DNA of 64,000 nt from Delphinus delphis (GCF_949987515.2 NC_082689.1:11399501-11463500); one strand, 5' to 3'; positions 43,356 through 54,249 are shown, numbered from the stretch's first letter. Notes: generated from the sequence alone by a model not told the origin. Program-made: numbers and translations.

Positions 43356-43759
43356 ATGCCTTTGCTGAAATCATTTCTTGGTTTACAGGTATCCACCATG
43401 ATGAATTTTTCTCCTAAGGAACCCCATGGTTTCTCTTTTCCTTTTAAATTGTTATTTATCCTGTTATGCCCTTTGAATAAAGCTTTTTAAATTCCCATGA
43501 AATCAGTAAGTATACGTGTTTTAGAGAAACTGAAATGGGAAGGTGTGAGGTCTACTTCGTGCTGCATATTGGAAGCTACACCTTCATGAGGAGACATGGT
43601 TTCCCTTTCAATTTAGTGTCTATTGTTCACCTCCACCCTTCCAAGCCACATTTATCAGACCTAGGAGGTAATGGCGAGGGAGAAGGGTCATGTATATAGG
43701 AGTTGTGGTCACCAGACAAACTTTAGCTTTTGACATCTGGGAACCCATGTCACCATAGG
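43356..43759. other. Unique sequence
   Basis: Nothing recognised. An AATAAA near 43,477 has no exon context. Confidence 0.4.
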
Positions 43760-43880
43760 CCTTTCAATGGTAGAGGCCAGGTCTGATTTATCTTGGCTTT
43801 CCCATTACCTAACATAGTGACCAGCACATATCACTTGCTTAATAAATGTTTAATGAGTGACCGAATAAATAAACAAACAA
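43760..43880 (+). mobile_element. L2 LINE 3' end
   Basis: 'CCCATTACCTAACATAGTGA', 'GCTTAATAAATGTTTAATGA': L2 terminus in sense. Confidence 0.7.
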
Positions 43881-44377
43881 GAAAAACAAATGGAGATTCA
43901 AGAGTTGAGTAGAGGCATTTAGTGGAGAAAAGCTTTGAAGGAAAAAGAACGGAGAGATGACAAAGTTTATATTTTTAGTATCCTTTCTTCTGTTCCTTGG
44001 CAACTCTGATGTGAAGAGCGACAGAGATTGAGTCAGGAAACCTCACTCCAGGTTTAGAAAACATTGTCAGGGTGACAGAAAAAATCTAGTCGCATCCTTC
44101 CTGCTGGTCTAGCTCAGCCTGATTTCTTGCTTGGGAACACGCAGTTCAGAAGCTGACATTTCCTGCGACAGCAGCTTAGAGAACCCCAAGAATTTCAGTC
44201 TCCAGAAATAAAGGGGAGAGAGAGAAATTGGGTATGAGGCTGGATGGGTCAGATACAGCCACAAACACACACGTGCAGACCCCACCCAGAAGCAAGGTTT
44301 TGAAATTGGTAATGACGAGCACACGTGAGTTCAGAGCAGTTTTGACCTTCAACTTTGCAATACAGCCTGGCCAGGGC
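43881..44377. other. Unique sequence
   Basis: No repeat or exon recognised. Confidence 0.4.
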
Positions 44378-44545
44378 AGGAGTTGCAAACTGGGAGCCCA
44401 TGGCTGGATCCAGCCCATAGACAAAAAAAAAAAGTCTGGCCTGAGTGGTTTTTAAAAAAAAATTGTAGTACATTGCCAAGATTTAGACATTGGGAAATTT
44501 CAGATCAAATCTGGATTTCCGGCTTCTTGTGAAAAAGCAGATCTG
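44378..44545. mobile_element. Possible hAT-type element
   Basis: 'GGAGTTGCAAACTGGGAGCC', 'GCTGGATCCAGCCCATAG' and 'AAGTCTGGCCTGAGTGG' resemble the '..GCAAACT..GGCCAAATCCGGCCC' group. Low confidence. Confidence 0.35.
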
Positions 44546-44658
44546 GGAAGAGCTGGCCCGAGTTTCCTCAGGGCCTCATGTGCTAGTGGGGGAGGGAGCG
44601 TTCACCTGACTGGCCTTGTTCTTGACCCCAGCAGCCTGGCCTTGTGGACGCTGGCATT

Positions 44659-44689
44659 TGCGCGCGCACACACACACACACACACACAC
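44659..44689. repeat. (CG)n(CA)n microsatellite
   Basis: 31 bp of perfect alternating pyrimidine-purine (TGCGCGCGCACACA...), a sequence type prone to Z-DNA. Confidence 0.95.
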
Positions 44690-45398
44690 CCCACCGCCCC
44701 TGCCTCTCTGGGTTCTTCCAGGGAATGAAGCTGGTGGTGAGGGCAGACATGTGTGATATATTCCTGAAAGGATAATATTACACTGATGAGCCATTCTGTT
44801 TAGTAGGAATCGAAGCTTCCTGGAGCCTTTCAATTATAAGCTCAAATGGAGGCTGTCACAGGGTCATAAGCGTATTGGGTGATTTAAAGATACAAAGGTC
44901 AAATTCTGTAAAGAGGACCCATGGCTCCTCTCTTTGCTCTGGCCCATTTGACCTGTTCTAAATGGCAGGAAGAATGCCTTCATTTTTATATCACATCTAT
45001 ACCTGGGCCAAAGGTCCAAAGGAAGGTAAGTTTCTTCCACATTGAACATTCCACCCTCTTTCAAATTAAGGCAAAATTGCTATGAGAAATAGTCTAAGAA
45101 ATTGGCTGAATTATGAAATTTGCACTTATTTGAAATACCATTTCCTACTGACATTCCCCTTCTGGCTGCCTTGGCATTAATGTAAGAATTATTTATGACT
45201 CAGCATTTCCCCACAGCAGCTGCCCATGGGACAGAACATGAACTGAGGAAAAGGAAAACACGGCTGACTCCACTCTCTTGACTGAGAAGAGACAGCACCC
45301 GCCGGGGGACGGGGTACAGACTTCAGGGGGGCCAAGCTGGGTGCAAACCCTGACTTGGGAACGGACCAGTTCAGTGACCTTGAAACTGCTGTCTACAA
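44690..45398. other. Repeat-free stretch, CNE candidate
   Basis: About 0.7 kb. Includes a MAF/AP-1-type TGACTCAGCA (45,198-45,207). No exon. Confidence 0.45.
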
Positions 45399-45516
45399 CA
45401 GGGGTCAGCCAACATTTTCTGTAAAGGGCCAGCTAATAAATATTTTCCACTTTGCCAACCTTTGTAATTTCTCAACTCTTAGCAACTATCGTAGCCCCCA
45501 AACTGCCAGACATAAT

Positions 45517-45918
45517 ATATTAATCTGCTACTGCTGCCATAATGAAGTACCACAGGCTGGGTGGCTGAAACAACAGAAATTTGTTTTCTTACAGTTCTGG
45601 AGACTAGAAGTCCAAGATCAAGATGTCGGCAGTGTTGGTTTCTTCTCAGGCCGCCCTCTGTGGCTTGTATATGGCCATCACCTCGCTGTGTCTTCACATG
45701 ACCGTCCATCCCTCTGTCTCTGTTGTCTGCGCCCTAATTTCCTCTTTTTATAAGGACACCAGTCATATTGGATCAGGGCCTACACTAATCAGCTCATTTA
45801 ACTTAATCACCTCTTTAAGGGCCCTATCTCCCAACACAGTCACATTCTGAGATACTGGGGGTTCAGACTTCAACATATGAATTTTGGTGGGGGGGAATAC
45901 ACACACAATCCAGCCCAC
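45517..45918 (-). mobile_element. MLT1 (MaLR) LTR, reverse
   Basis: 'GCTGCCATAATGAAGTACCA', 'AGTTCTGGAGACTAGAAGTC', 'ATAAGGACACCAGTCATATT', 'ACAGTCACATTCTGAGATAC': full-length reverse MLT1, inserted in the hAT element. Confidence 0.93.
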
Positions 45919-45933
45919 AAAAGATAGCAGTAT

Positions 45934-45979
45934 ATCCAATAAAGATGTTAAAAAAATTATTAAATTAAATTAAAAAAAA
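45934..45979 (+). mobile_element. Minimal L1-type retroinsertion, 46 bp
   Basis: ATCCAATAAAGATG then an A/T-rich tail, flanked by perfect ATAGCAGTAT (45,924-45,933; 45,980-45,989). It looks like only the last few bases of an L1 3' end (CCAATAAA) plus tail. Confidence 0.7.
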
Positions 45980-46090
45980 ATAGCAGTATGCGGTTGAGTA
46001 GGTGGCTGTGTTCCAGTGAAACTTTCCAGAACCAGGCCTGCGGCCAGATTTGGCCTGTGGATCCAGGTTTGCAGATGGCTGGTCTCCACT

Positions 46091-46850
46091 GGCTTCATTC
46101 CCTCCCTTCCCACCCCCTCTTAGCCAGCTCTCACTGGACTCTCACTCACATCACTCCATCTAAGACCTCTCCTAAGGTCACCCTTGGCCTCAGCTTTCTT
46201 GTCCCTCAACAGTGTCAGTTCACGCAGGTGACTTCCTATTGAGCCTTTCCTCCCTGGACTCTAGTGAGGCCGCACTCCATGGACTCCCTCTTATTTCTCT
46301 GGCTGGTGCCTCCTCCCCTTTCCAGCCACTCAGTGTTAGACTGTCTTAAAGCTCAGTGCTGGGCTCCTTCCCTTCTTGCTATATCATTTCTTCTAAGGTG
46401 ATCTCATCAACACCCCCAATTTCAATTACCCTCTATAAGATGAAAACTTCCAAATATATAGCTCCAGCCCACACCCCTTCTCTGAGCTCCTGCCCATGAA
46501 TCTAACTACCTCCTTCACATTTCCTCTTGTCACTGTTCCTGTAATTTTTTTTTTTTTTTTTTTTTGCGGTATGTGGGCCTCTCACTGTTGTGGCCTCTCC
46601 CGCTGTGGAGCACAGGCTCCGGACGCACAGGCTCAGTGGCCATGGCTCACGGGCCCAGCTGCTCCGCGGCATGTGGGATCCTCCCAGACCAGGGCACGAA
46701 CCCCTGTCCCCTGCATCGGCAGACGGACTCCCAACCACTGCGCCACCAGGGAAGCCCTCCTGGGCCTCTTAATATGCCCCCAGTGACCAAGAGTCCCCTC
46801 TTGGAGTACGATCAGGTGGATCTCCAGCTAGCTTTTTCCCTAGGTTTCAA
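46091..46850 (+). mobile_element. L2 LINE ORF2-region remnant, split by SINE
   Basis: 'GGTGATCTCATCAACACC', 'CTCCAGCCCACACCCCTTC' and 'GAGCTCCTGCCCATGAATC' follow the L2 ORF2 coding region upstream of the more common 3' end. No open frame remains. Confidence 0.7.
46545..46757 (-). mobile_element. CHR-2-type SINE
   Basis: Reverse copy with T tail and GCGGTATGTGGGCCTCTCAC, ending CCACCAGGGAAGCCC. Confidence 0.95.
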
Positions 46851-46983
46851 TAACAAAAGAACTCATCTTAAAAAACTTTATTCCCTTATTTTTGAGAATT
46901 GAGGCCCTTCCCTCCATTTCAAAGGGGTATGACTAATAGCCATAACTAAGAAGTGATGAATTGGATATTAAGGGATAAGAAAC
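46851..46983. other. Unique sequence
   Basis: Short gap with nothing recognised. Confidence 0.35.
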
Positions 46984-46994
46984 ATGCTGTATCA

Positions 46995-47259
46995 AGAGGA
47001 AAGGGGTGGGGAGGATAAATTAGGAGTTTGGGATTAACAGATACACACTACTATGTATAAAATAGATAATTAACAAGGACTTACTGTATAGCACAGGGAA
47101 CAATAGTGAATATTTTGTAATAACCTATAAGAGAAAAGAATCTGAAAAAGAATATATATATTATACATATATATAACTGAATCACTTTGCTGTACACCTG
47201 AAACTAACACAATATTATAAATCAACTATACTTCAATAAAATTTTAAAAAAATTTAAAA
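46995..47259 (+). mobile_element. Cetartiodactyl L1 3' end
   Basis: Sense 3' UTR ending CTTCAATAAAATTTT. ATGCTGTATCA / ATGCCGTATCA duplication (46,984-46,994; 47,260-47,270). Confidence 0.93.
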
Positions 47260-47270
47260 ATGCCGTATCA

Positions 47271-49067
47271 GACTCCAGAGTACCTAAAAGATTTCCAGAC
47301 TGATTACAAGTTCAGTCACATTTCTGTTAAAGCAATTAAAACAAAAACCAAACAAATTATGTGGTCTAGCCTCAGGGCTTTCATTGGACAAACCATTTTG
47401 GTACATTCATTGTATTTTAATGTATCTTTTATACATTGCTTGCAGAATGCACCTGAATTTAGAAAAAGATACTTTCAAAAGCCATACAAAGAATATCTCT
47501 GCTAATTTATAAAGAGATCATCTCTAGGAAGATTTAAGATGCTGCTTCTATTGAGGAACCAGGTTCCTGGAAAACAGGCGATGGGAATGTGGAGGTTCCC
47601 CCCATACTCACATTTGAACTTTTTGAATTTTGTACCATGTATACAGATTACCTACTCAAAAATAAGTAACTTTTTATTACACATGAAGAAAAAGCTATAT
47701 ATTTATTTTTGTCAAGAAGTCACTCTCCCACCACTTTTATCCTAAAGAAATTCTCTCAAAGACTGAGGAAAATGATGAATTAAACTTTCTCTGACAGGAA
47801 AGGCAAAGTCTGAAAATTATGCCTGATGGAGAGAAAGAAGAATCCTGGCAACAGACACGGTGCTGACAGACGAAAAAAAGCACGTCTGACAGAATTTGGA
47901 CTATACACAGAAGCTGAGCTACAGCCAGAAAGCGACACGTGTTTAGAATGACATCGTCCTTCTAAGTGTCAGTTTACTCAAGTAACCAACCCACTTTTGG
48001 GTCATGGCACCTAGTCTTCATCCTCTTCCAACTAACTGTGTCTTTTTTCGTTTCTTCCAAACTGATGGACACAAAAGTTGAGTCCCATTTTTGGTTGGAA
48101 ACACAGTGCTGTCGGGATGCATTTTTCACTGCACGGTGGTTCCCAGTGCCCCAGGGGTGAGCTGTGAATGCCGCTGTCCCAAAAATTGGAAGATCGAGAG
48201 ATGCGACAGAAAGTAGAGGAAAGAATTAGCAGCAGAACTGCCCGCTGTAACACGTGGCGGGAGGAGAGAGGTGTGCTTTCCTAGGACTGTTTGGCAGAAA
48301 TGTGCAAGGTTTATGTATTAGGTCACAGCTAATGCGTTGTTTTTGCTGTGCCCTTTGATCCTTTTTGGAAGGCGAGCCACATGCCATCAATGACACACCC
48401 CGAACTTGAACATGCACACCCCGAACTTGAACTCAGAAGACACAGCGAGGTGCTGGGCATCACGGGGCCCTATGGGCTTTGGGCTTGCACCACTCACGGT
48501 ACAATGACAGGGTTTTCATGGGGAGGGTTCATGGTATTACCATCTAATGGGTGTTATCTGGGTAAGAGACGGGGGATGGTTTATGTAAGAGATGTAGCCT
48601 GCTTCTCATTTCCTCAGATCCCAATTTTTCAAAGAGATAATGGCCGAGCAGACTCCAGGACACGAAGAAGCTGGCAATGTAATAAAACAGGATGCTACGG
48701 GCTGGGATCTGAAATAGCCATGATCTCCCCCAAAAGTTCCATGTTGTATGGGATGCGAGGCGTCAGAGTTTGCTGCTGGATAAATAGGTTAGGGACAGCT
48801 CCATGCAAGAGGGAGTAAGCATTGTTCACTTTGTTGAGTGAACCCTCAAATCATTTGACTGCAAATAGGGGAGGCCAGAGACCACCTCTACGGCAAAGAC
48901 TGAACACTTCCATCATCCCCTCTCATTTGGTAGAATGTTGTCGCAATCCCCACTCTCCACTAAACAGTCAGATCGACTGCAGCCAGATGGTATCTCTAAA
49001 AATGTGGCCCGCAGCCATGCTTGGGAGTCGAGTGTGTGACTTGCACTCTCTCTCGGAATAAGAATAC
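47271..49067. other. 1.8-kb repeat-poor stretch
   Basis: No transposon recognised with confidence. 47,590-47,670 has a vague old-L1 look. A 156-codon open frame on + (48,348-48,818) is the longest outside repeats, but has no recognisable domain, so it is not called. A 21-bp-period duplication lies at 48,394-48,432. Confidence 0.45.
48394..48432. repeat. 18-bp direct repeat, period 21
   Basis: CACACCCCGAACTTGAAC occurs at 48,394-48,411 and, identically, at 48,415-48,432. Confidence 0.95.
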
Positions 49068-49075
49068 ATAATGTA

Positions 49076-50115
49076 ACCTCATTAAAAGCTTTTGTGCAGC
49101 AAAGGAAACCATCCATCAACAAAATGCAAAGACAACCTACTGAATGGGAGAAAACTTTTGCAAATGGTCTGACCGACAAGGAATCAATATCCCAAATATG
49201 TAAACAGCTACACAGCTCCACATCAAAAACACGAAGAAGCAGATTTAAAAATGGGCAGAAGACCTGAAGAGACGTTTTTCCAAAGAAGACACACAGATGG
49301 CCAAATAGGCACATGAAAAGATGCTCAAAATCACTAATTATCAGAGAAATGCAAATCGAAACCACAAGGAGGTGTCATCTAACACCTGTCAGAAGGGCCA
49401 TCATCAAAAAGGCCACAGATAACAAATGTTGGCTAGGATGTGGAGACAAGGGGACCCTTGTGCACTGTTGGTGGGAATGTCAATTGGTGCAGCCACTGTG
49501 GAAAACAGTATGGAAGCTCCTCAAAAAACTATAAACAGGGTTACCATATGACCCAGCAATTCTACTCCTGGGTATATATCTGAAGAAAATGAAAACACTA
49601 ATTTGAAAAGATACATGCACCCCAATCTTCATAGAAGTGTTATTTATAATTGCCAAGATATGGAAGCAACCTATATGACACACAGACACACACACAAAGG
49701 AATTTCAAAAGAGAATGAAATTTGGCCATTTTCCACAACATGGAGGGACTTGGAGGGTATTATGCTTAGTGTCAGACAAAGAAAAACAAATACTGTATGT
49801 TATCACTTATATGTGGAATCTAAAAAATAAAACAAACTGGTGAATATAACAAAAAAGAAACAGACACACATATTGAGAACGGTTATCAGTGGGGAGACGG
49901 CCATGGGGAGGGGCAAGATAGGGATAGGGGATTAAGAGGTACAAACTGTGTGTAAAATAAATAGGCTACAAGGATATATTGTACAGCACAAGGGATATAG
50001 CCATTATTTTATAAATGAAGTAGAACCTGTAAAAGCATTGAATCACTCTGCGGTACACCTGAAACTTATATAATATTGTAAATCGACTATACCTCAATTA
50101 GATAAACAAAAACAG
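49076..50115 (+). mobile_element. L1, 5'-truncated, ORF2 end and 3' UTR
   Basis: About 1.04 kb of sense L1 from within ORF2 to the 3' terminus ('GACTATACCTCAATTAG'). ATAATGTA flanks it (49,068-49,075; 50,116-50,123). 'GTTATCACTTATATGTGGAA' marks the UTR. ORF2 is no longer fully open. Confidence 0.9.
49313..49534 (+). pseudogene. L1 ORF2p C-terminal remnant
   Basis: The frame reads [20 protein letters not shown], then [20 protein letters not shown] and [15 protein letters not shown]. The CX3CX7HX4C motif is intact here, unlike the copies at 23.8 and 52.9 kb. It ends at an early stop before the usual [13 protein letters not shown] tail. Confidence 0.88.
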
Positions 50116-50199
50116 ATAATGTAGACAGCGCTGGTTGGGAGCGGCTGAGAGAGAAAAGAAACTACAGGATGGGACACTATGTGACTGAGGTTACTGATT

Positions 50200-50350
50200 C
50201 GTGCCCTTGTTTGCTCATCCCTCCCTCCTATTGGAAAGTAAGCTTCAGGAGGGCAGGGCTGGCACTGTCTGACTCAGGGCTGCATTTGAGCCCCTTGACT
50301 CATGCCAGGCACATAACACGTGCTCGGTAAGTTTTCCTCAAATGAATGAG
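50200..50350 (+). mobile_element. L2 LINE 3' end
   Basis: 'AAGTAAGCTTCAGGAGGGCA', 'TGCCAGGCACATAACACGTG', 'CAAATGAATGA'. Confidence 0.8.
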
Positions 50351-50711
50351 GGGCTTTCTCAGAATGTTTTCTGTGATCGGGGACAAGACAGCGGCAGATT
50401 CTCTGCAGTCGTGAAGTCTATCTTTTCTGAATATCCCCACAGAGGCCGTGTCTTGATTACAACCATCGTGAGCCTAGATTGCTACGCAGACGGCCACGGT
50501 TTCAAACACAAGGATGAGAATTCCTCCCAGCTCCTGCCAGGCTGCCTCCTCACGCTGACTTTACGTTCGGGCCTCTTTGATTAGGTCTGGGGCCAATCTT
50601 GCCCCTTGCAAACGTTATTTTATGGGTCCCTTCTAGGTCCAGGAGTTAAGTCAGACATTCCTGCAGAGGGTGGATGGCTCACCCTCGCCCAGGTTGACTC
50701 CTGAGAACACA

Positions 50712-50725
50712 CCGCCCTCTTGTGT
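50712..50725 (-). promoter_or_regulatory. CTCF-like motif
   Basis: The reverse strand reads ACACAAGAGGGCGG, matching 12 of 14 positions of the CTCF core CCASYAGRKGGCRS. Binding is not shown. Confidence 0.3.
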
Positions 50726-51085
50726 CTATGATGCATTTGACAACATAGCTTCCAAGGGCCGCTAAAGCGCAGCCAGATGAAGCCCTTTGTGGCTCTTGGC
50801 AGAAAGACCTCAGTATTAAGGGGGAGGGAGAACAAACACGCCCAGTTGCCGTGAATGTCCAGAATGTTTTGAAGATGCTACTAATTCAGAGCTTTGAAAA
50901 TGAAAACAAAAATCAGGCATGAGAAAATTCAAATTCAAGAGCTCATAGACAGAAAATTCTACCTTCTAACGGGGCTGGGCATTTCCATAAACTGACACTT
51001 AGACTATGAAGTAGAAGCATGAAGCTGCCCTCTTAGCATCTTCATATGCCAATGTATTGCCTTTTGAACCATCTTCCACATATTT

Positions 51086-51132
51086 TGTGTGTGTGTGTTG
51101 TCCATTCACACCACACACAAACACACACACAC
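51086..51132. repeat. (TG)n ... (CA)n inverted microsatellite pair
   Basis: TG units at 51,086-51,098 and CA units at 51,112-51,132 with a 13-bp spacer can pair as a hairpin. Confidence 0.9.
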
Positions 51133-51905
51133 GCTCACATATGCAAGCTGTGTGAGGGTACAAATATACCCGTTCCATGGGTCCGTACACCCAATCACAG
51201 GGTAAGACTGTTCATCTTACTCGCACACCTTGTCTCGGGGAGAGAGGACCTTGGATCTCTACTGCAGCCTGTCCTCTTCACTCCAAGCCTTTCAGCAGGT
51301 GCAAGGGGGGCTTCTGGCACAGCCAGACAAACACCTGAATCTGAAATGCGCATGTTCACTGCCCAAGTGTGGTCTGGGTGAGACTGGTGAACTGAGCCTC
51401 TATTCTATTTGTTTTTAAAGTAGAGGCTAGAATGAAAGACACTTCCATCGTTGACATTATAAAAATCATCTTCTGAACACTCGATGGTACGTGGTCTTGG
51501 GTTACATACTGCAAAAAAAGAGTAAAAAAGACACACTTTGTGTTGTAGGAATCTGCATTCTACGGCTCCACCCCTCATACAGGTGCACCTCACCTTCAGA
51601 AAACTGCAGTTAGGGCCTCTGCAGGAGGCCCTGGCTGCGAAATAAACACCCCCGAAGGTGTGCAGTGCACAACCTGAACATCCTTACCAAGAAACCCTGA
51701 TAAAATACCTTCTCTAACAAAAGAGCACAAATGTTTAGACTATGCCTTTAAAACCCCGTTTTGCTCACTACTCAGAAAATTCAAGAAGTAAGTCAGGACT
51801 GGGCTTTCCTACCTCCCCTCTTGGATTCTCATCCCACCGGTACTGTGTCTTTCCTTATCGATCACTATGCCTCCTCCATCCTTTGTCTTTTTTTTTTTTT
51901 TTTTT

Positions 51906-52337
51906 GTCTATTTACCTTCATTTAGGTTACAAAGGAAGCCCATAGTTTTTCCAAAAAGTTCAGGGAATATAGTAACGTAGGGCTTACACAGTAAAAGTCT
52001 CCTGTGTTTTACTTCCAGAGAGAATCTATTTATATCAACAATATGGCATATATTGCCCAGACCTGAGAGTACTAACGCATGATATCCACATAAATACAAC
52101 AAAAATGCTGCTATTCACCTTCTCTTCTACAGATTGCTTTTTCACTTAACAATACTCACAACTGACTATACAACCTGATAATTTTGTAAATTATACATGC
52201 ATAGAAAAAATAATAAGGGGAAATATAACATAATGCCAATAGCAATATTCCCTGGGTGTTAACATTATGGAAGAGTTTTTTCATTGCATACATTCTTTGC
52301 CTTCTGAATTTTCTTCAATGGAAGTAGTACATTATTA
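51906..52337 (-). other. Putative transduced 3' flank of an L1
   Basis: About 430 bp of AT-rich, non-L1 DNA between the L1 3' end and the outer A tail, inside the same target duplication. Reverse-strand AATGAA, a rare poly(A) signal variant, lies about 13 nt before the tail. Its source locus should exist elsewhere in the genome. Confidence 0.65.
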
Positions 52338-52863
52338 TTTTTTTTTGGAGTATAACTGCTTTGCAATGTTGTGTTAGTTTCTTCTGTACGATGAAGTGAA
52401 TCAGCTATATGTATACCTATATCCTCTCCCTCTTGGACCTCCTTCCACCACCCCCATGCCACCCATCTAGGTCATCACAGAGCACCGAGCTGAGCTCCCT
52501 GTGCTTTATAGCATGTTCCCACTAGCTAGCTATTTTACACATGGTGGTGTATACATGTCAGTCCTAATCTCCCAACTTGTCCCACTCTCCCCTTCGCCCC
52601 CCCGTATCCACATGTCCATTCTCCACATCTCTATTACTGTCCTGCAAATAGGTTCATCTGTACCATTTTTCTAGATTCCACATATATGCGTTAATATACA
52701 ATATTTGTTTTACTCTTTCTGACTTACTTCACTCTGTAGGACAGACTCTAGGTCCATTCACGTCTCTACAAATGACCCAATTTCATTCCTCTTTATGGCT
52801 GAGTAATATTCCACTGTATATATGTACCACATCTTCTTTATCCATTCCTCTGTCGATGGACAT

Positions 52864-53103
52864 TTAGGTTGCTTCTATGTCCCGGCTATTGTAAATAGAG
52901 CTGCAATGAACATTGTGGTACATGTCTATTTGAATTATGGATTTCTCAGGGTATATGTCCAGTAGTGGGATTGCTGGGTCATATGGTAATTCTATTTGTA
53001 GTTTTTTAAGGAACCTCCATACTGTTCTCCACAGTAGCTGTATCAATTTACATTCCCACCAACAGTGCAAGAAGTTTCCCTTTTCTCCACATTCTTCCAG
53101 CAT
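52864..53103 (-). pseudogene. L1 ORF2p C-terminal remnant
   Basis: The frame reads [38 protein letters not shown] and PLLDIYPEK. The first Cys of the CX3CX7HX4C motif is lost. Interrupted upstream by stops and by the SINE at 53,122. Confidence 0.87.
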
Positions 53104-53121
53104 TTATTGTTTGTAGATTTT

Positions 53122-53470
53122 AAAAAAAATAAATTTATTTTATGTATTTATTTTTGGCTGTGCTAGGCCCTCACTGCTGTGCACAGGCTTTCTCTAGTTG
53201 CGGCGAGCGGGGCCTACTCTCCGTGGCGGCGCACGGGCTCTCACTGTGGTGGCTCCTCTTGTTGCGGAGCACTAGGTGCGCAGGCTTCAGTAGTTGTGGC
53301 ATGTGGGCTCAGTAGTTGTGGCTCGTGGGCTTCTAGAGAGCAGGCTCAGTAGTTGTGGTGCACAGGCTTAGTGGCTCCACGGCGTGTGGTATCTTCCCGG
53401 GCCAGGGCTCGAAGCCACGTCCCCTGCATTGGCAGGCAGATTCTCAACCACTGCACCACCAGGGAAGCCC
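53122..53470 (-). mobile_element. CHR-1-type SINE
   Basis: Reverse copy with perfect TGTTTGTAGATTTT duplication (53,108-53,121; 53,471-53,484), inserted in L1 ORF2. It postdates that L1. Confidence 0.95.
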
Positions 53471-53650
53471 TGTTTGTAGATTTTTTGTTGATGGCTATTC
53501 TGACCCATGTGAGGCGATACCTCACTGTAGTTCTGATTTGCTTTTCTCAAATAATTATTGATGTTGAGCATTTTTCATGAGCCTCTTGGCCATCTGTATG
53601 TCTTCTTTGGTGAAATGTCTATTTAGGTCTTCTGCCCATCCTTTGTCTTT

Positions 53651-54249
53651 CAAGGTGCACCCTGCTTCTAACAGGGCACAATCCCTTACCTCAGAGGAAA
53701 AAAGTTCTGCTGGTGACCAGCAGGTAAGGGAGGTATTTGGGGTAGCATGACATTTCTGATAGCCCTTTAAGCAGGCTTTCTATGCCTGTCTCTGTCATCT
53801 CTGTGAAGAGAAGCCTCTCTTTCTCTCTCTCTTTTTATTCTCTTATCCCAGTCTCACTGATCAAAGGACAGTTGGCCCAGTTGCAGAATAGATCTGACCT
53901 TTCCCTCCAGGGGCTCGAAAAGGCAATAGTGATCACACCAGTGTACCTAGGATAAGCGGAGTGTTGTTTGCTCTGAGCTAAATTATTCCAGGAATTGTTT
54001 TTTCTGATTTCTCTTTAACGTAAATTGAGGCTAATGGTAAAGGGCAGGGCCCTTGGGTTCATAGTTTTCTTCTGTAAAAGGGATTAGATTAAAAACATAA
54101 CAACAATTCCGTCTCCAGGCTGGCTCATAAGGTGTAGGGTGCCCAATCGGGTTGGTTGATTGGCATTTCAAAGTGGCTCCTGAAGACAGTTCCCTTTTCT
54201 GAGGCCTGAGAGGGGGCTCTTGTTGGGTGAAGAATCTAAGAGAAGTCTC
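53651..54249. other. Unique sequence with a two-part inverted repeat
   Basis: No transposon recognised. A nested inverted repeat occupies 53,683-53,730. No exon called. Confidence 0.4.

Larger units (their letters stand above)
45399..46090 (+). mobile_element. hAT-type element split by MLT1
   Basis: Left part 'GGGGTCAGCCAACATTTTCT' and 'GTAAAGGGCCAGCTAATAAA'. Right part 'GTGGCTGTGTTCCAGTGAAA' and 'CAGATTTGGCCTGTGG'. Same family as 36,392 and 56,240. Confidence 0.8.
50351..51875. other. 1.5-kb unique stretch
   Basis: No transposon recognised. Holds a CTCF-like motif (50,712-50,725), a TG/CA repeat pair (51,086-51,132) and a hairpin 'AGGGCCTCTGCAGGAGGCCCT' region near 51,613. No exon supported. 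Confidence 0.45.
51891..53635 (-). mobile_element. L1 insertion with probable 3' transduction
   Basis: A perfect 15-bp duplication CCATCCTTTGTCTTT flanks the unit (51,876-51,890; 53,636-53,650). On the reverse strand it reads 5'-truncated L1 (53,635 to 52,347), a short A9 run (52,346-52,338), about 430 bp of non-L1 sequence (52,337-51,906) and a terminal A tail (T run 51,888-51,905). A CHR-1 SINE is nested at 53,122. Confidence 0.8.

Noticed and set aside
48913..49365. 150-codon reverse frame
   Set aside because: Mostly the antisense of the L1 ORF2 region that begins at 49,076.
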